A DNA stretch of 38,968 nucleotides from assembly GCF_002204795.1 (NCBI RefSeq), contig NZ_NIXO01000056.1, positions 1 to 38,968 on the forward strand, read 5' to 3'. This DNA comes from Pseudomonas sp. K2I15 (GTDB lineage Bacteria > Pseudomonadota > Gammaproteobacteria > Pseudomonadales > Pseudomonadaceae). The translations under genes and the position numbers were made by a program. Positions 1 through 8,419 of this stretch are shown one piece after another (position 1 is the stretch's first letter; each line of letters opens with the position of its first letter). The notes beneath the pieces are model-generated. The model made no database searches, was not told where the DNA came from, and saw only the letters and a list, made by a program, of their open reading frames with translations.

Positions 1-1
1 G

Positions 2-571
2 TTGGGCGGGTTTCAGGGGCGGCGGTTGGTGGAGGGTGATGAATTGCCTGTCGGCGAAGCCAGCGGCAAAGGCCGGGCGGGCAATAGTTTGCCCATGGCG
101 TTGCGCCAGTCGGTGGGCGGGGAAGTGACGTTGCGGGTGGTGCCCGGGCTGTATTACGAGCGGCTGACACCGGGCGCCAAAAGCAGTTTTTTTGCCGAAC
201 CCTGGACGGTCGGTTCCGAGGCGGACCGTATCGGTTATCGCTTCAAGGGCGGCAGTGCGTTGAGCTTTCAGCCGCGGGAACAGCCGTTTGGTGCCGGGTC
301 TGATCCGTCGAATATCGTCGACAGTTGTTACCCCATCGGCTCGATCCAGGTGCCGGCGGGGCTGGAGCCGATCGTGCTGCATCGGGACGCGGTGTCAGGC
401 GGTGGCTACGCGATGATTGGCACGGTGATCAGTGCCGATCTGGATTTGATCGGGCAGATGCAGCCGAACCAGCGGGCGGGGTTTGTGGCGGTGACGCTGG
501 AAGAGGCGCTGGAGGCGCGGCGGGTGTACAAGAGGCGGCTGAAGGTGATGGGCGGGCTCTTCAGCAACTGA
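2..571 (+). CDS. Biotin-dependent carboxyltransferase/5-oxoprolinase subunit C-like protein, C-terminal part
   Basis: The gene is cut by the left edge of the window, so only about the last 189 residues are visible and the start is outside. The segment opens with GGFQGRRLVEGDELPVG, typical of the KipA/PxpC/allophanate hydrolase subunit 2 family, and carries the later family blocks SNIVDSCYPIGSIQVPAG and SGGGYAMIGTVISADLDLIG. PxpC works with PxpA and PxpB in ATP-dependent cleavage of 5-oxoproline to glutamate in the cytosol; relatives act in urea carboxylase systems. Partner genes would lie upstream, outside the window. Family assignment is firm from the motifs; the exact substrate is inferred. 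A 6-bp inverted repeat (554-559/573-578) spans the stop codon, with a T run about 15 nt later, so it is at best a weak terminator. Confidence 0.85.
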   Translation: MGGFQGRRLVEGDELPVGEASGKGRAGNSLPMALRQSVGGEVTLRVVPGLYYERLTPGAKSSFFAEPWTVGSEADRIGYRFKGGSALSFQPREQPFGAGSDPSNIVDSCYPIGSIQVPAGLEPIVLHRDAVSGGGYAMIGTVISADLDLIGQMQPNQRAGFVAVTLEEALEARRVYKRRLKVMGGLFSN

Positions 572-598
572 TGAGCCCGTTGTGCTGAGGATATTTTT

Positions 599-710
599 TT
601 GTGGCGAGGGAGCTTGCTCCCGCTGGGCTGCGCAGCGGCCCCAACATCCTGGGAGCGCTGCGCACTGAAGCGCCAGCCCGGTCCAGCGGGAGCAAGCTCC
701 CTCGCCACAA
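599..710. repeat. REPIN-type inverted repeat, GTGGCGAGGGAGC family
   Basis: TTGTGGCGAGGG (599-610) pairs with CCCTCGCCACAA (699-710). Between them lie further complementary blocks (GAGCTTGCTCCCGCTGG against CCAGCGGGAGCAAGCTC), so the unit is two REP elements head to head. It sits between convergent genes. The same family occurs at 8813-8906. Confidence 0.85.
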
Positions 711-728
711 CAGCAAATCAATCCGGTT

Positions 729-2345
729 TTAGAACAGTTTGGTAAACAACCAGTACAAACTCCCCGACAACAAAATCGCCGCCGGCAATGTCAGCACCCA
801 GGCCATCAGCAAGTTGCGGATGGTCTTCATCTGCAAGCCACCCCCGTTCGCCACCATGGTCCCGGCCACACCCGACGACAACACATGGGTGGTGGACACC
901 GGCAAGCCATACATGTCTGCCGCGCCGATGGTCAGCATCGTCACCATCTCCGCCGATGCACCCTGGGCGTAGGTCAGGTGAGTCTTGCCGATCTTCTCGC
1001 CCACGGTCACCACGATGCGCTTCCAGCCGACCATGGTCCCCAGGCCCAGCGCAATGGCCACCGCGATCTTGACCCACAGCGGGATAAACCGCGTGGCGTT
1101 GTCGATCTGTTGCTTGAACAGTTGCAGCTTGTTCTGGGTGTCGGCATCGAAGTTGCCGACCTTGCCCTTGTCCATCAGGCGGATGGTTTCGCTGGTCAGG
1201 TACATGTCGTTACGCACGTTGCCGACGGCCTCGGCCGGTACGGCGGCGAGTGAGCCATAACTCTTCACTTCTTCACCGATATGCCCGGTGATACTGGCCA
1301 GGGCGGGCACCAGTTCCGGCGTCGCTTCCTTGGTGCGCACATAGGTCGACAAGGTGGCTCGTGAGTCGGCGGGAGCCAGTTGCGGCGCAGCTTTTACCAG
1401 GGCTGCCTGGGTCACTTCGGCCACGGCGGCAAACTGTAATGACTCACCCGCCGGCATGGTGCGGTTCAATGCATAGGCCATCGGCAGGGTGCCTACCAGG
1501 ATCAACATGATCAGGCCCATGCCTTTCTGGCCATCGTTGGAACCGTGGGCGAACGACACACCGGTGCAGGTGGCGATCAGCATGCCGCGAATCCACCATG
1601 GCGGCGGGGTGTCACCTTTGGGGGCCTTGTACAGCGAACGGTTTTTCACGAAGGCCCGCAGCGCCAGCAACAGCAGGGCGGCGAAGGCGAAGCCGATCAG
1701 CGGCGACAGCAGCAGCGCATAACCGATCTTGATCGCCTGGCCCCAATCCACGCCGCTGGTGCCGTCACGGCCATGCATCAGGGCGTTGGCCACGCCCACG
1801 CCGATGATCGAGCCGATCAAGGTGTGGGACGACGACGCCGGCAAACCCAGCCACCAGGTGCCGAGGTTCCACAGGATCGCGGCGATCAACAGCGCGAAGA
1901 TCATCGCAAAGCCGGCGGAGGAGCCGACCTGCAAAATCAGCTCCACCGGCAGCAGGGCGATGATGCCGAATGCCACCGCGCCGCTGGACAGCAGCACGCC
2001 GAGGAAGTTGAAAAAGCCCGACCACACCACCGCGAAATGCGGCGGCAGCGAGTTGGTGTAGATCACCGTGGCCACCGCGTTGGCAGTGTCATGGAAGCCG
2101 TTGACGAACTCAAAACCCAGGGCGATCAACAGCGCCACACCCAGCAGCAGGAACGGCGTCCAGGTGGTGACCACGGTGCCCAGTTCGTGCATGTCGTGCA
2201 TCAGGCTGTAGGCGGTGAACAACAGGCCCATGGCGAGCACGGCGAAGAAAACGATCACCGTCACAAGGCCGGGTTTCTTGTCCAGGCGCGGTTTGGGATC
2301 GGCGGTGGAAGCGTGTGCGGAGGCAGTCAGGGAAGGGGTGGCCAT
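729..2345 (-). CDS. Inorganic phosphate transporter, PiT family
   Basis: A 538-residue polytopic inner-membrane protein of the PiT family, which imports phosphate (often as a metal-phosphate complex) with protons or sodium. The two PiT signature repeats are visible: FVNGFHDTANAVATVIYTNS near residues 78-97 and SFAHGSNDGQKGMGLIMLIL near 264-283. GLPASSSHTLIGSIIGVGVANA and GLPVSTTHVLSSGVAGTM give the paired loops after each repeat. Hydrophobic segments fill the N- and C-terminal thirds, with a soluble loop around residues 300-420, as usual for bacterial PiT proteins. The start is the ATG at 2345; the ribosome-binding site is weak. It is followed by a REPIN, and the next minus-strand gene upstream is the ZntB-like transporter, probably separately transcribed. 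Confidence 0.93.
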   Translation of the reverse strand: MATPSLTASAHASTADPKPRLDKKPGLVTVIVFFAVLAMGLLFTAYSLMHDMHELGTVVTTWTPFLLLGVALLIALGFEFVNGFHDTANAVATVIYTNSLPPHFAVVWSGFFNFLGVLLSSGAVAFGIIALLPVELILQVGSSAGFAMIFALLIAAILWNLGTWWLGLPASSSHTLIGSIIGVGVANALMHGRDGTSGVDWGQAIKIGYALLLSPLIGFAFAALLLLALRAFVKNRSLYKAPKGDTPPPWWIRGMLIATCTGVSFAHGSNDGQKGMGLIMLILVGTLPMAYALNRTMPAGESLQFAAVAEVTQAALVKAAPQLAPADSRATLSTYVRTKEATPELVPALASITGHIGEEVKSYGSLAAVPAEAVGNVRNDMYLTSETIRLMDKGKVGNFDADTQNKLQLFKQQIDNATRFIPLWVKIAVAIALGLGTMVGWKRIVVTVGEKIGKTHLTYAQGASAEMVTMLTIGAADMYGLPVSTTHVLSSGVAGTMVANGGGLQMKTIRNLLMAWVLTLPAAILLSGSLYWLFTKLF

Positions 2346-2469
2346 GCCGGAGCATCCAGTGTGGGGAGGATGTTGGTCATGATCATTGCAAAATGTTACA
2401 GAGATGCTGCGGTACGTCAGTGTTTAAGTGAAAGGGGCTTGCCGCTGGTCTGCAAAACACTGCAGATCC

Positions 2470-2563
2470 AATGTGGGAGCGGGCTTGCTCGCGAATGCGC
2501 TGGGTCAGCCACCAAATGTATTGACTGACACTCCGTATTCGCGAGCAAGCCCGCTCCCACATT
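2470..2563. repeat. REPIN-type inverted repeat, GTGGGAGCGGGCTTGCTCGCGA family
   Basis: The 27-bp left arm (2470-2496) and right arm (2537-2563) are exact reverse complements built on GTGGGAGCGGGCTTGCTCGC. It sits in the 235-bp gap between the PiT and ZntB-like genes. Related elements occur at 23371-23462, 26037-26066 and 38894-38968. Confidence 0.9.
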
Positions 2564-2580
2564 TTGAACGCATCTCGAAT

Positions 2581-3603
2581 TCAATAATCCGTGCGCTTGC
2601 GAAACGCCCAGCGCCCGGCGATCAGGGTGAAGGTTGCCACCAGTGCCACCAGAATCCAGAAGCCTTCAGGGTCCGTAGAAAGCGGCACGCCACCGACGTT
2701 CATGCCAAAAAAGCCGGCAATGATATTGATCGGCAGCGCCAACACCGTGACCACGGTGAGGGTAAACAGCGTGCGGTTGCTCTGCTCGTTGAGGTTGGCG
2801 GCGATCTCTTCCTGCAGCAGTTTGATCCGCTCACCCAGGGCCATCAGGTCGTTGATGATCAGCGCAAACTCCTCGGTGGATTTGCGCAACTCCTTCACGT
2901 CTTCCTTCTGCAACCATTGCGGCGGGCGGTTGAGCAACCGCAGCAGCGAGCCGGGCTCCAGCGCCAGCAGCCGTTGCAGGCGCACCAGCACCCGACGCGC
3001 GGCGCCCAGTTCGGCGCGGTTGGTAGACAGGCGTGAAGACAGCAACTGGTCTTCGATCTGGTCGACGCTGAGGCTGGTCTTGCGCACGATCTGCGTCAGT
3101 ACTTCGCCCTGGTCCCGCAGCAGATGCACGAGCAGTTCCAGTGGTGAGCGAAACTGCTCGCCGGCCTTCACCGACGACCGCAGCTTGTCCACCGAGTGCA
3201 GCGGTTGCAGGCGCGCGCTGATCAGCAGCCGGCTGCGGGCACACACCCACAACGTGGAGATGTCTGAAGACACCATGCTGCTGAAGTTGAACACCACGTC
3301 GTTGACCACCGCCAGCAAGGCCGAGTCCACGTGTTCGATGCGGGTGGAGCGCGAGCCTTCGTGCAAGGCTTCGAAGAACTCTTCCGGCAGGTTCAGGTGC
3401 GCCTGCATCCAGCGCTCACAGGCGGCGTGGGCCAGGTTCAGGTGCAGCCAGAGGAATTCCTCGGGGTCACCGGGTTGCTGCAAGGCCGCCAGGGCGGTGG
3501 CTGAGTCAATCTGTTCGCCCTTTTCACCGGGGCGAAAACGAAAACCGTAAAGCAAGCCAAACAGGTCGGAGTCCTGGTGGCTGTGGTCGATGCTGTGGTT
3601 CAT
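2581..3603 (-). CDS. zntB: Zinc/magnesium transporter, ZntB/CorA family
   Basis: A 340-residue protein of the CorA/ZntB fold: a large cytosolic N-terminal domain (about residues 1-275) followed by two C-terminal membrane helices. The signature loop GFFGMNVGGVPL, containing the GMN tripeptide, lies between the helices LFTLTVVTVLALPINIIA and FWILVALVATFTLIAG. The opening segment DSDLFGLLYGFRF and the LWLHLNLAH block fit ZntB better than CorA. ZntB forms pentameric channels moving Zn2+ across the inner membrane; import and export have both been argued for the family. The start is ATG 3603. The upstream gap to the histidine kinase is about 100 bp with no clear terminator. Confidence 0.88.
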   Translation of the reverse strand: MNHSIDHSHQDSDLFGLLYGFRFRPGEKGEQIDSATALAALQQPGDPEEFLWLHLNLAHAACERWMQAHLNLPEEFFEALHEGSRSTRIEHVDSALLAVVNDVVFNFSSMVSSDISTLWVCARSRLLISARLQPLHSVDKLRSSVKAGEQFRSPLELLVHLLRDQGEVLTQIVRKTSLSVDQIEDQLLSSRLSTNRAELGAARRVLVRLQRLLALEPGSLLRLLNRPPQWLQKEDVKELRKSTEEFALIINDLMALGERIKLLQEEIAANLNEQSNRTLFTLTVVTVLALPINIIAGFFGMNVGGVPLSTDPEGFWILVALVATFTLIAGRWAFRKRTDY

Positions 3604-3704
3604 GGAGGCTCGCAGGGAAAGTGCCTGTAGGAGATTTCACAGGTTCACTTGAGCGCATCATGGCAACTGGATTTGACGGTTTTGTGACAGTTTGAGGCGG
3701 GGCG

Positions 3705-4880
3705 TTAATTGCTGGCCGGCAAGCTGAAGGTAAACACCGTGCCGTCCTGCTTGTGGGAAGAAACTTCCAGGCGCCCGCCATGGGCGTCGGCAATCTGTTT
3801 GACGATGTACAAACCCAGGCCCAGCCCGGCCTGGGGCAGCGAGCCCGTCGGTCGGGAGTAGGGCTGGAACAGCAGCGGCATGGCTTGGTCACTGATCAGC
3901 CCACGGTTTTTTACCCTCAGTTCGAAGGTGCCGGCGTTGACCTGCGCACTGACTTCAACCGGCCCTTCGGGGCTGCCGTGGCTGATGGCGTTGGCCACCA
4001 GGTTGGAGAGCAATTGCGCCAGCCGCTCGCGGTCGCCGCGCACGCCGTCGAGGTTGCCGATGTGGGCGTGGATCAGCCGTGTTGGATGCACGTGCTGCAC
4101 CTCTTCCACCACATGCAGCAAGGTGTCTTCCAGCCCCGAGCATTCACCGATGTTTACCGGGATGCCGCTGCCCATTCGGCCACGGGCAAAGTCCAGCACG
4201 TCTTCCACCAGCTGCGAGGCCCGGCGCCCGCTGGCCAGCATGTGCCGCACCAGAGTGTCGGTGGCCGGGTCCGGGTGTTTGCGCAGCAGGCGCTCGGCGC
4301 CGACGTTGATCGCGAACAGCGGGTTGCGCAGGTCGTGGCCGAGCACGGCGATGAACTGCTCTCGCAGCTCGGCGGTTTCGCGCTCCTGCTGCAAGTCGGC
4401 CTCGGTCTGCTGCAGGCTTTCTTCGGCTTCGATTTGCAGCGACAGCACCCGGGCAAACGACTCCATCGTCGACTGGATGGTGCTGCTGCGCAGTTGTGCC
4501 GGATTCGGGTCCAGGGCGCAGATGGTGCCGAAGAAGCGCCCGTCGGTGCGGAACACCGGTACCGAGATATAGCTTTCAAAGTGGTAGATGTTCGGCGTGT
4601 GGTGGTCGCGGTACAGCGGGTCTTCGCTTGCTTTGTCGATCACGATCGAGACGTGGGAACCGCGAATTTCGTGGCACAGGGTGGTGGTCAGGTCCAGCTC
4701 GCCGCCCACGGGCAGGCCGAAATCCAGGCGGTCGAGCACGGCGCAGGCTGTCCATGAATCATCGGTCACCCGTGCTACGGCGGCAAATCGCAGGCCGGTC
4801 ATTTCGCTGATCACCTGGAGAATCGCCGGGACGGCGCTGATTCTGCCAATGGTGGCAATGTCGACGGCTTTTTGCCCCAT
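3705..4880 (-). CDS. Soluble sensor histidine kinase with GAF domain
   Basis: A 391-residue kinase read from the ATG at 4880. An upstream in-frame start at 4976 would add 32 residues of low family character, so I prefer MGQKAVDIATIG. Residues about 10-150 form a GAF domain (SYISVPVFRTDGRFFGTICA). A short coiled coil (about 151-176) precedes the HisKA block with the phospho-accepting His near residue 182 (VLGHDLRNPLFAINVGAERL). The HATPase_c domain shows the N box NLVANAISHGSPEGP and the G box GLGLGLYIVKQIADAHGG. There are no membrane segments, so it senses something cytosolic. No response regulator lies beside it, so it is an orphan kinase and its partner is unknown. Confidence 0.9.
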   Translation of the reverse strand: MGQKAVDIATIGRISAVPAILQVISEMTGLRFAAVARVTDDSWTACAVLDRLDFGLPVGGELDLTTTLCHEIRGSHVSIVIDKASEDPLYRDHHTPNIYHFESYISVPVFRTDGRFFGTICALDPNPAQLRSSTIQSTMESFARVLSLQIEAEESLQQTEADLQQERETAELREQFIAVLGHDLRNPLFAINVGAERLLRKHPDPATDTLVRHMLASGRRASQLVEDVLDFARGRMGSGIPVNIGECSGLEDTLLHVVEEVQHVHPTRLIHAHIGNLDGVRGDRERLAQLLSNLVANAISHGSPEGPVEVSAQVNAGTFELRVKNRGLISDQAMPLLFQPYSRPTGSLPQAGLGLGLYIVKQIADAHGGRLEVSSHKQDGTVFTFSLPASN

Positions 4881-5015
4881 GGCGAACGTTCTCAATCCTG
4901 ATGCTGCTGGCGTTATGCCTTGGCTGATGGTTGGGATTCTAGCGAGCTTGGCGGCGCAAGGTACACATTCGTTCACCGTAATTAGAATACTTGCTCTTCT
5001 GGGCGACCAACGCGC

Positions 5016-5055
5016 AAAAAAAAGCCGCGCGGCCCGAAGGCGGCGCGGCGTTTTT
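5016..5055 (-). terminator. Intrinsic terminator of the PepSY gene
   Basis: GCCGCGC (5024-5030) pairs with GCGCGGC (5043-5049) around a CCCGAAGG-type loop. Read on the minus strand the stem is followed by an unbroken run of T. It lies 10 bp after the PepSY stop codon. A shorter T run on the plus side could make it bidirectional. Confidence 0.85.
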
Positions 5056-5065
5056 ACGGTTTAAC

Positions 5066-5371
5066 TCAGGTGTCTTGCTTGTTTTCCAGGACTTCGCCGG
5101 TCTTGGCATCCAGCTTCACGTCCCACTTCACATTGCTGGTGTCGCGCAGTTCGGTCTCGTAGACCAGGCGGCCGGCTTTGTCTTCCAGCTCGGTGTCGAC
5201 GATGGTTGCACCGGGGTGCTGAGTCAGTGCCTTGGCGTTGAGTTTTTCGAAATCCATGATGGCACCGGACTTGAGCAGGCTCGGGATCTGGTCCGGGCGC
5301 ACATCGGCCTGGGCGAAACCGGCGGTGACGGTCAGAGCAGCAGCGGCGAACAGAGCGGTGAGGTTTTTCAT
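5066..5371 (-). CDS. Small exported PepSY-domain protein
   Basis: A 101-residue protein with an obvious Sec signal peptide (MKNLTALFAAAALTVTAGFAQA, cleavage expected after AQA near residue 22). The mature part is a single PepSY-like fold: TKALTQ-type helix, then strands EDKAGRLVYETELRDTSN and VKWDVKLDAKTGEVLENKQD. PepSY proteins of this size are periplasmic and are often controlled by neighbouring two-component systems; the biochemical role is unknown. AAAGGATC gives a good ribosome-binding site before ATG 5371. A PmrA-like direct repeat lies about 55-70 nt upstream of the start (see 5425-5441) and a strong terminator follows. Confidence 0.88.
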   Translation of the reverse strand: MKNLTALFAAAALTVTAGFAQADVRPDQIPSLLKSGAIMDFEKLNAKALTQHPGATIVDTELEDKAGRLVYETELRDTSNVKWDVKLDAKTGEVLENKQDT

Positions 5372-5424
5372 GGTGTGATCCTTTGGGGTGAGCTGTTTAA
5401 GTGGGATCAGGTTAACCAGCGCAA

Positions 5425-5441
5425 CTTAACTCTCCCTTAAA
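5425..5441 (-). promoter_or_regulatory. PmrA/QseB-like response-regulator box upstream of the PepSY gene
   Basis: Read in the gene's direction the site is TTTAAG-GGAGA-GTTAAG: two hexamers separated by 5 bp, close to the hTTAAk-N5-hTTAAk pattern of PmrA-type OmpR-family regulators. The first half-site fits fully and the second differs at one position. Further TTAA half-sites flank it (GTTAAC at 5411 and TTTAAG nearer the gene). No such regulator is encoded within the window. Confidence 0.5.
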
Positions 5442-5511
5442 ATTGCGCCGTTTGTTCAATCGGCGGCGAGTGCGGGGTTTCATGCTGGCGTCTCACTGAT
5501 GGGAGGCACGG

Positions 5512-6441
5512 ATGAAACAGTTAATGGCCTGGGTGTATGCGCCCTTGTTCTGGGCGGGGTTTATCGGATGGGCGTTGTGGCTGGTAGAGGTGGAAGCACC
5601 GCAATGGCTGGCGTTGGTGTTTGTGACGGCGGTGGCGGTGTCGTTTATCGCGGAGGGGTGGTTGCCCTACGAGCCGCAGTGGAATCGCAACCAGGGTGAT
5701 CGCCGCCGCGACATGATTCATGCGTTGGTCAATGAAGGCCTGAATGCGCTGGGCTTATTGATCTTGCCGGTGTTGACCGCGCTGCTGGCCGTCGACGGTG
5801 TATGGCCGCGTGCGTGGCCGCTCTGGGCGCAATTGCTGCTGGCGATTTTTATCGCCGATGCGGGTATCACCCTGATGCATTACGCCAGTCACCGAGTCGC
5901 GGCCTTGTGGCGCCTGCATGCGGTGCATCACAGCGTGCAGCGGTTGTATGGTTTCAATGGCTTGATGAAGCATCCGTTGCACCAGATGCTTGAAGCTACG
6001 GCAGGGCTGGCGCCGTTGATCCTGCTGGGCATTCCCACGGAGGTGGCGCTGTTGTTGGCCCTGGCGATTGCCATTCAACTGCTGTTGCAGCACTCCAATG
6101 TCGACATGCGCCTGGGGCCGCTGCGTTGGGTGTTTGCCTGGGCGCCGGTGCATCGCTTTCATCACATGAAATATGGCCGGGCGGGCGATGTGAATTTCGG
6201 GCTGTTTTTCAATCTGTGGGATTGGCTGCTGGGCACGGCGTTTTACAGCCGCGATTATCGAATGGCGCAGGGCGATTTGGGAATTGGCAGCCGGCCGGAC
6301 TTTCCGCTGGATTACGTGGCGCAGTTACGCGATCCGTTCAGGACGGTGCGATTGAGCAAGGAGCCGCCGGTTCCCGCCGACCTATTCCATGATTCGCACG
6401 TGCAGGTTGCGCAACGACGCCCCGGCCGTGACGCCGAATAG
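5512..6441 (+). CDS. Sterol desaturase/fatty acid hydroxylase superfamily membrane protein
   Basis: A 309-residue integral membrane protein with four to five hydrophobic segments and the histidine clusters that bind the di-iron centre: HYASHR (near residue 123), HAVHHS (near 136) and HRFHHMKYG (near 216). These are diagnostic of the fatty-acid-hydroxylase/sterol-desaturase superfamily, which uses O2 to hydroxylate or desaturate lipid chains. The lipid substrate cannot be read from sequence. A good Shine-Dalgarno (GGGAGGCA) precedes ATG 5512. Its last 60 bp overlap the convergent AraC gene, and the C-terminal tail after about residue 290 is poorly conserved in character, so the overlap is probably tolerated. 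Confidence 0.88.
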   Translation: MKQLMAWVYAPLFWAGFIGWALWLVEVEAPQWLALVFVTAVAVSFIAEGWLPYEPQWNRNQGDRRRDMIHALVNEGLNALGLLILPVLTALLAVDGVWPRAWPLWAQLLLAIFIADAGITLMHYASHRVAALWRLHAVHHSVQRLYGFNGLMKHPLHQMLEATAGLAPLILLGIPTEVALLLALAIAIQLLLQHSNVDMRLGPLRWVFAWAPVHRFHHMKYGRAGDVNFGLFFNLWDWLLGTAFYSRDYRMAQGDLGIGSRPDFPLDYVAQLRDPFRTVRLSKEPPVPADLFHDSHVQVAQRRPGRDAE

Positions 6442-7059
6442 CTGCTTCATGGTCCGGGAAAAATGCGCCGAATCGGCAAACCCGGCGCCATGGGCCGCCT
6501 CGGTCAAGGTGCTGCCGCCGAGCGCCAGCCCCAGCGCCACACGCAAGCGTCGCCACAGCACCAGGCGGCGTACCGGCAAACCCAGCTGATTGGCGAACAA
6601 ACGCTCCAACTGGCTCAACGAAACGTGTGCCGCCTGCGCGAGGGCGTGGGCCGAGACCTTGCCGCTCAGTTGCTGATCCAGCGCCTGCAGCGCGCGCTCC
6701 ACGCGGGCGTCTGCCAGTGCGCGTCTCGGCAACTGCCGCAGCGTGTTGTTGAGTGCTTCAAGGGACAGCTCACTCTCGGCCAGGGCTGCCTGCAAAGGGG
6801 CGAGATCAAACGCGCCGGGTTCGGCATACACCATCAACACTTCACCGTCGGTGTGGAGGATGGCGTGGGGAATTCTTGAGGGGATAAGCAGGCGATGGGC
6901 CGTGGTGACACGGCCATCGAGGCTGGCCGTGATCGGCCCGCCCGGGGAGAACATCAACTGGTGGGCATAGTGCGCATGGGGCGCAGTGCGCCCCGGTATA
7001 CCCTGGATCAGCCCGTAATCAGGCCCCAGCCACAGGCGGCCTGACCATTCGCGGTTCAC
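6382..7059 (-). CDS. AraC-family transcriptional regulator
   Basis: A 225-residue regulator with a reduced N-terminal cupin-like sensing part (HAHYAHQLMFSPGG to HAILHTDGEVLMVYA) and a C-terminal pair of helix-turn-helix motifs (ALAQAAHVSLSQLERLFANQ and LTEAAHGAGFADSAHFSRTM). The start is a GTG (7059-7057) placed immediately after the TGA of the glpQ-like gene, so the two are probably translationally coupled. No AUG fits better. It overlaps the convergent desaturase gene by 60 bp. Effector and targets are unknown; the desaturase or the phosphodiesterase are the obvious candidates. Confidence 0.87.
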   Translation of the reverse strand: MNREWSGRLWLGPDYGLIQGIPGRTAPHAHYAHQLMFSPGGPITASLDGRVTTAHRLLIPSRIPHAILHTDGEVLMVYAEPGAFDLAPLQAALAESELSLEALNNTLRQLPRRALADARVERALQALDQQLSGKVSAHALAQAAHVSLSQLERLFANQLGLPVRRLVLWRRLRVALGLALGGSTLTEAAHGAGFADSAHFSRTMKQLFGVTAGASLRNLHVRIME

Positions 7060-8187
7060 TCAGTAACCGTTGTCCTGCAGCAGGTCGGCCACACTCGAGG
7101 ACGGCCAGCGCTTGTAGTACTTCAGCAGTTCAGCGGAACGGTTAGTGAAGATCCCATCGACGCCGGCTTTCATCACCTTGTCGAAGTCCACCGGCTCATC
7201 CACGGTGTACACGTGCACCAGCATGCCCTTGTCGTGGGTCAACTGGTTCATCTCGGGTTTGACCAGGTCGGAATAGCTCTGGTCGCCCAGGTTGGTCAAC
7301 TGCGCCGAAGGGCCGGTGCCGATGGCGCCCAGGCTCTTGGCCTCGTCGAGCCATTTTTCGAACTCGGCGGCGTCCTTGGGTTCTTGCTTGGCGTAGTAGG
7401 CGGCCTTGGTGGGCTCGCCGGACTCGGCGAAGGTCACCTTGGATTTTGGCTCGATGCTGCCTTCACCGACCCACAACAACAGGATTTTCGGGGTGTTGGG
7501 CATCTCTTTTTGCAGTTCTTTCAGGCTGTCCTTCTCAAAGGTTTGCAGCACTACGCGGCCCTTGCCCTGGCCAACGCCAATGTTTTTCTGGGCCTGGTTG
7601 GAGCCGGTAGAGCTCAGCCAGCCTTTATCCAGCAGCTTGTTCTTAAGGTCGGCTTCGATACCCGGGAATTGCTTCGGCTCTTTGGTTTCGATGTACAGGC
7701 CGGGTTTGTGCTGCGGGTTGCCTTCGGCGATCTTGATGATTTCGTCCAGGCTCAGGATTTTCAAGCCGACGAAGCCAGGGCGAGCGCGATCCGGGTAGGC
7801 GGCGTTGAACCAGCTGCCGGCGTCGAGGGTTTTAAGCTCCGCCCAGGTGAACTCGTTGGCCGGGCTGTCTTTGCGCTCGGGGAACTTGGTGGCAACGTCG
7901 GTGGTGCGTTGCAGGTTGTTGTCATGCAGGGCGAACAGCACGCCGTCCTTGCTGCGTTGCAGGTCCATTTCCAGGTAGTCGGCACCCAGGTCACGCGCCA
8001 CTTTGTAGGCGGCTGCAGTGGATTCCGGTGCATCGAAGGAGGCGCCACGGTGGGCGATGACCGCAGGGTGCGGGATGCCTTCGTTGGCCGCGAGTTCGGT
8101 AGGGCTGATCGGGCTTGCCGCCTGTGCGTGGCCAAGGCCCAGCATCAGGGCCAGCAGCAGGGCACTCTTGGTAAACGTGACAGGCAT
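7060..8187 (-). CDS. glpQ: Periplasmic glycerophosphodiester phosphodiesterase
   Basis: Read from ATG 8187 (AAAGGAC ribosome-binding site), this is a 375-residue exported enzyme with signal peptide MPVTFTKSALLLALMLGLGH-AQA. The GDPD TIM-barrel motifs are clear: IAHRGASFDAPESTAAAY with the catalytic His, ADYLEMDLQRSKDGVLFALH with the metal-binding Glu/Asp and second His, and a terminal AGVDGIFTNR block. GlpQ hydrolyses glycerophosphodiesters released from phospholipids to glycerol-3-phosphate and the free alcohol, in the periplasm. An in-frame TTG/GTG further upstream would add 17 residues before the signal peptide and is rejected. The AraC gene follows without any gap. Confidence 0.92.
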   Translation of the reverse strand: MPVTFTKSALLLALMLGLGHAQAASPISPTELAANEGIPHPAVIAHRGASFDAPESTAAAYKVARDLGADYLEMDLQRSKDGVLFALHDNNLQRTTDVATKFPERKDSPANEFTWAELKTLDAGSWFNAAYPDRARPGFVGLKILSLDEIIKIAEGNPQHKPGLYIETKEPKQFPGIEADLKNKLLDKGWLSSTGSNQAQKNIGVGQGKGRVVLQTFEKDSLKELQKEMPNTPKILLLWVGEGSIEPKSKVTFAESGEPTKAAYYAKQEPKDAAEFEKWLDEAKSLGAIGTGPSAQLTNLGDQSYSDLVKPEMNQLTHDKGMLVHVYTVDEPVDFDKVMKAGVDGIFTNRSAELLKYYKRWPSSSVADLLQDNGY

Positions 8188-8336
8188 ATGCGAAGTCCTT
8201 TCGTGGAGGTAACTTTGAGAAGGGCTCCTTTTTAACAATTGAATGCGAATGGCGCTATCACCAAACCGACATTAACGTGTTCAGCGGCCATTTTTCTGCG
8301 CTTTTGTGCTGTGCTATGCAGTACTCTTGCCATCAG

Positions 8337-8405
8337 CTGCCCCATCAGAGGGCAGACTTTTCTGCCACGCGTGTAAGCCATCTTTCCAGTCCAAGTAGGA
8401 CTTTT
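8337..8405 (+). other. Two short stem-loops in the leader of the DUF2025 gene
   Basis: CTGCCC (8337-8342) pairs with GGGCAG (8350-8355) and is followed by ACTTTT. A second hairpin, AGTCC-aagta-GGACT-TTT, lies at 8388-8405, about 15 bp before ATG 8420. Both look like small T-tailed hairpins, so an attenuator-like leader is possible, but the stems are short and this may be chance. Confidence 0.3.
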
Positions 8406-8419
8406 CAGTGAGGTTTACC

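Noticed and set aside
1545..2528. 327-codon plus-strand frame across the PiT gene
   Set aside because: Gln/His/Arg-rich antisense shadow that runs into a REPIN.
7213..8235. 340-codon plus-strand frame across glpQ
   Set aside because: Antisense shadow; glpQ on the other strand has signal peptide and catalytic motifs.
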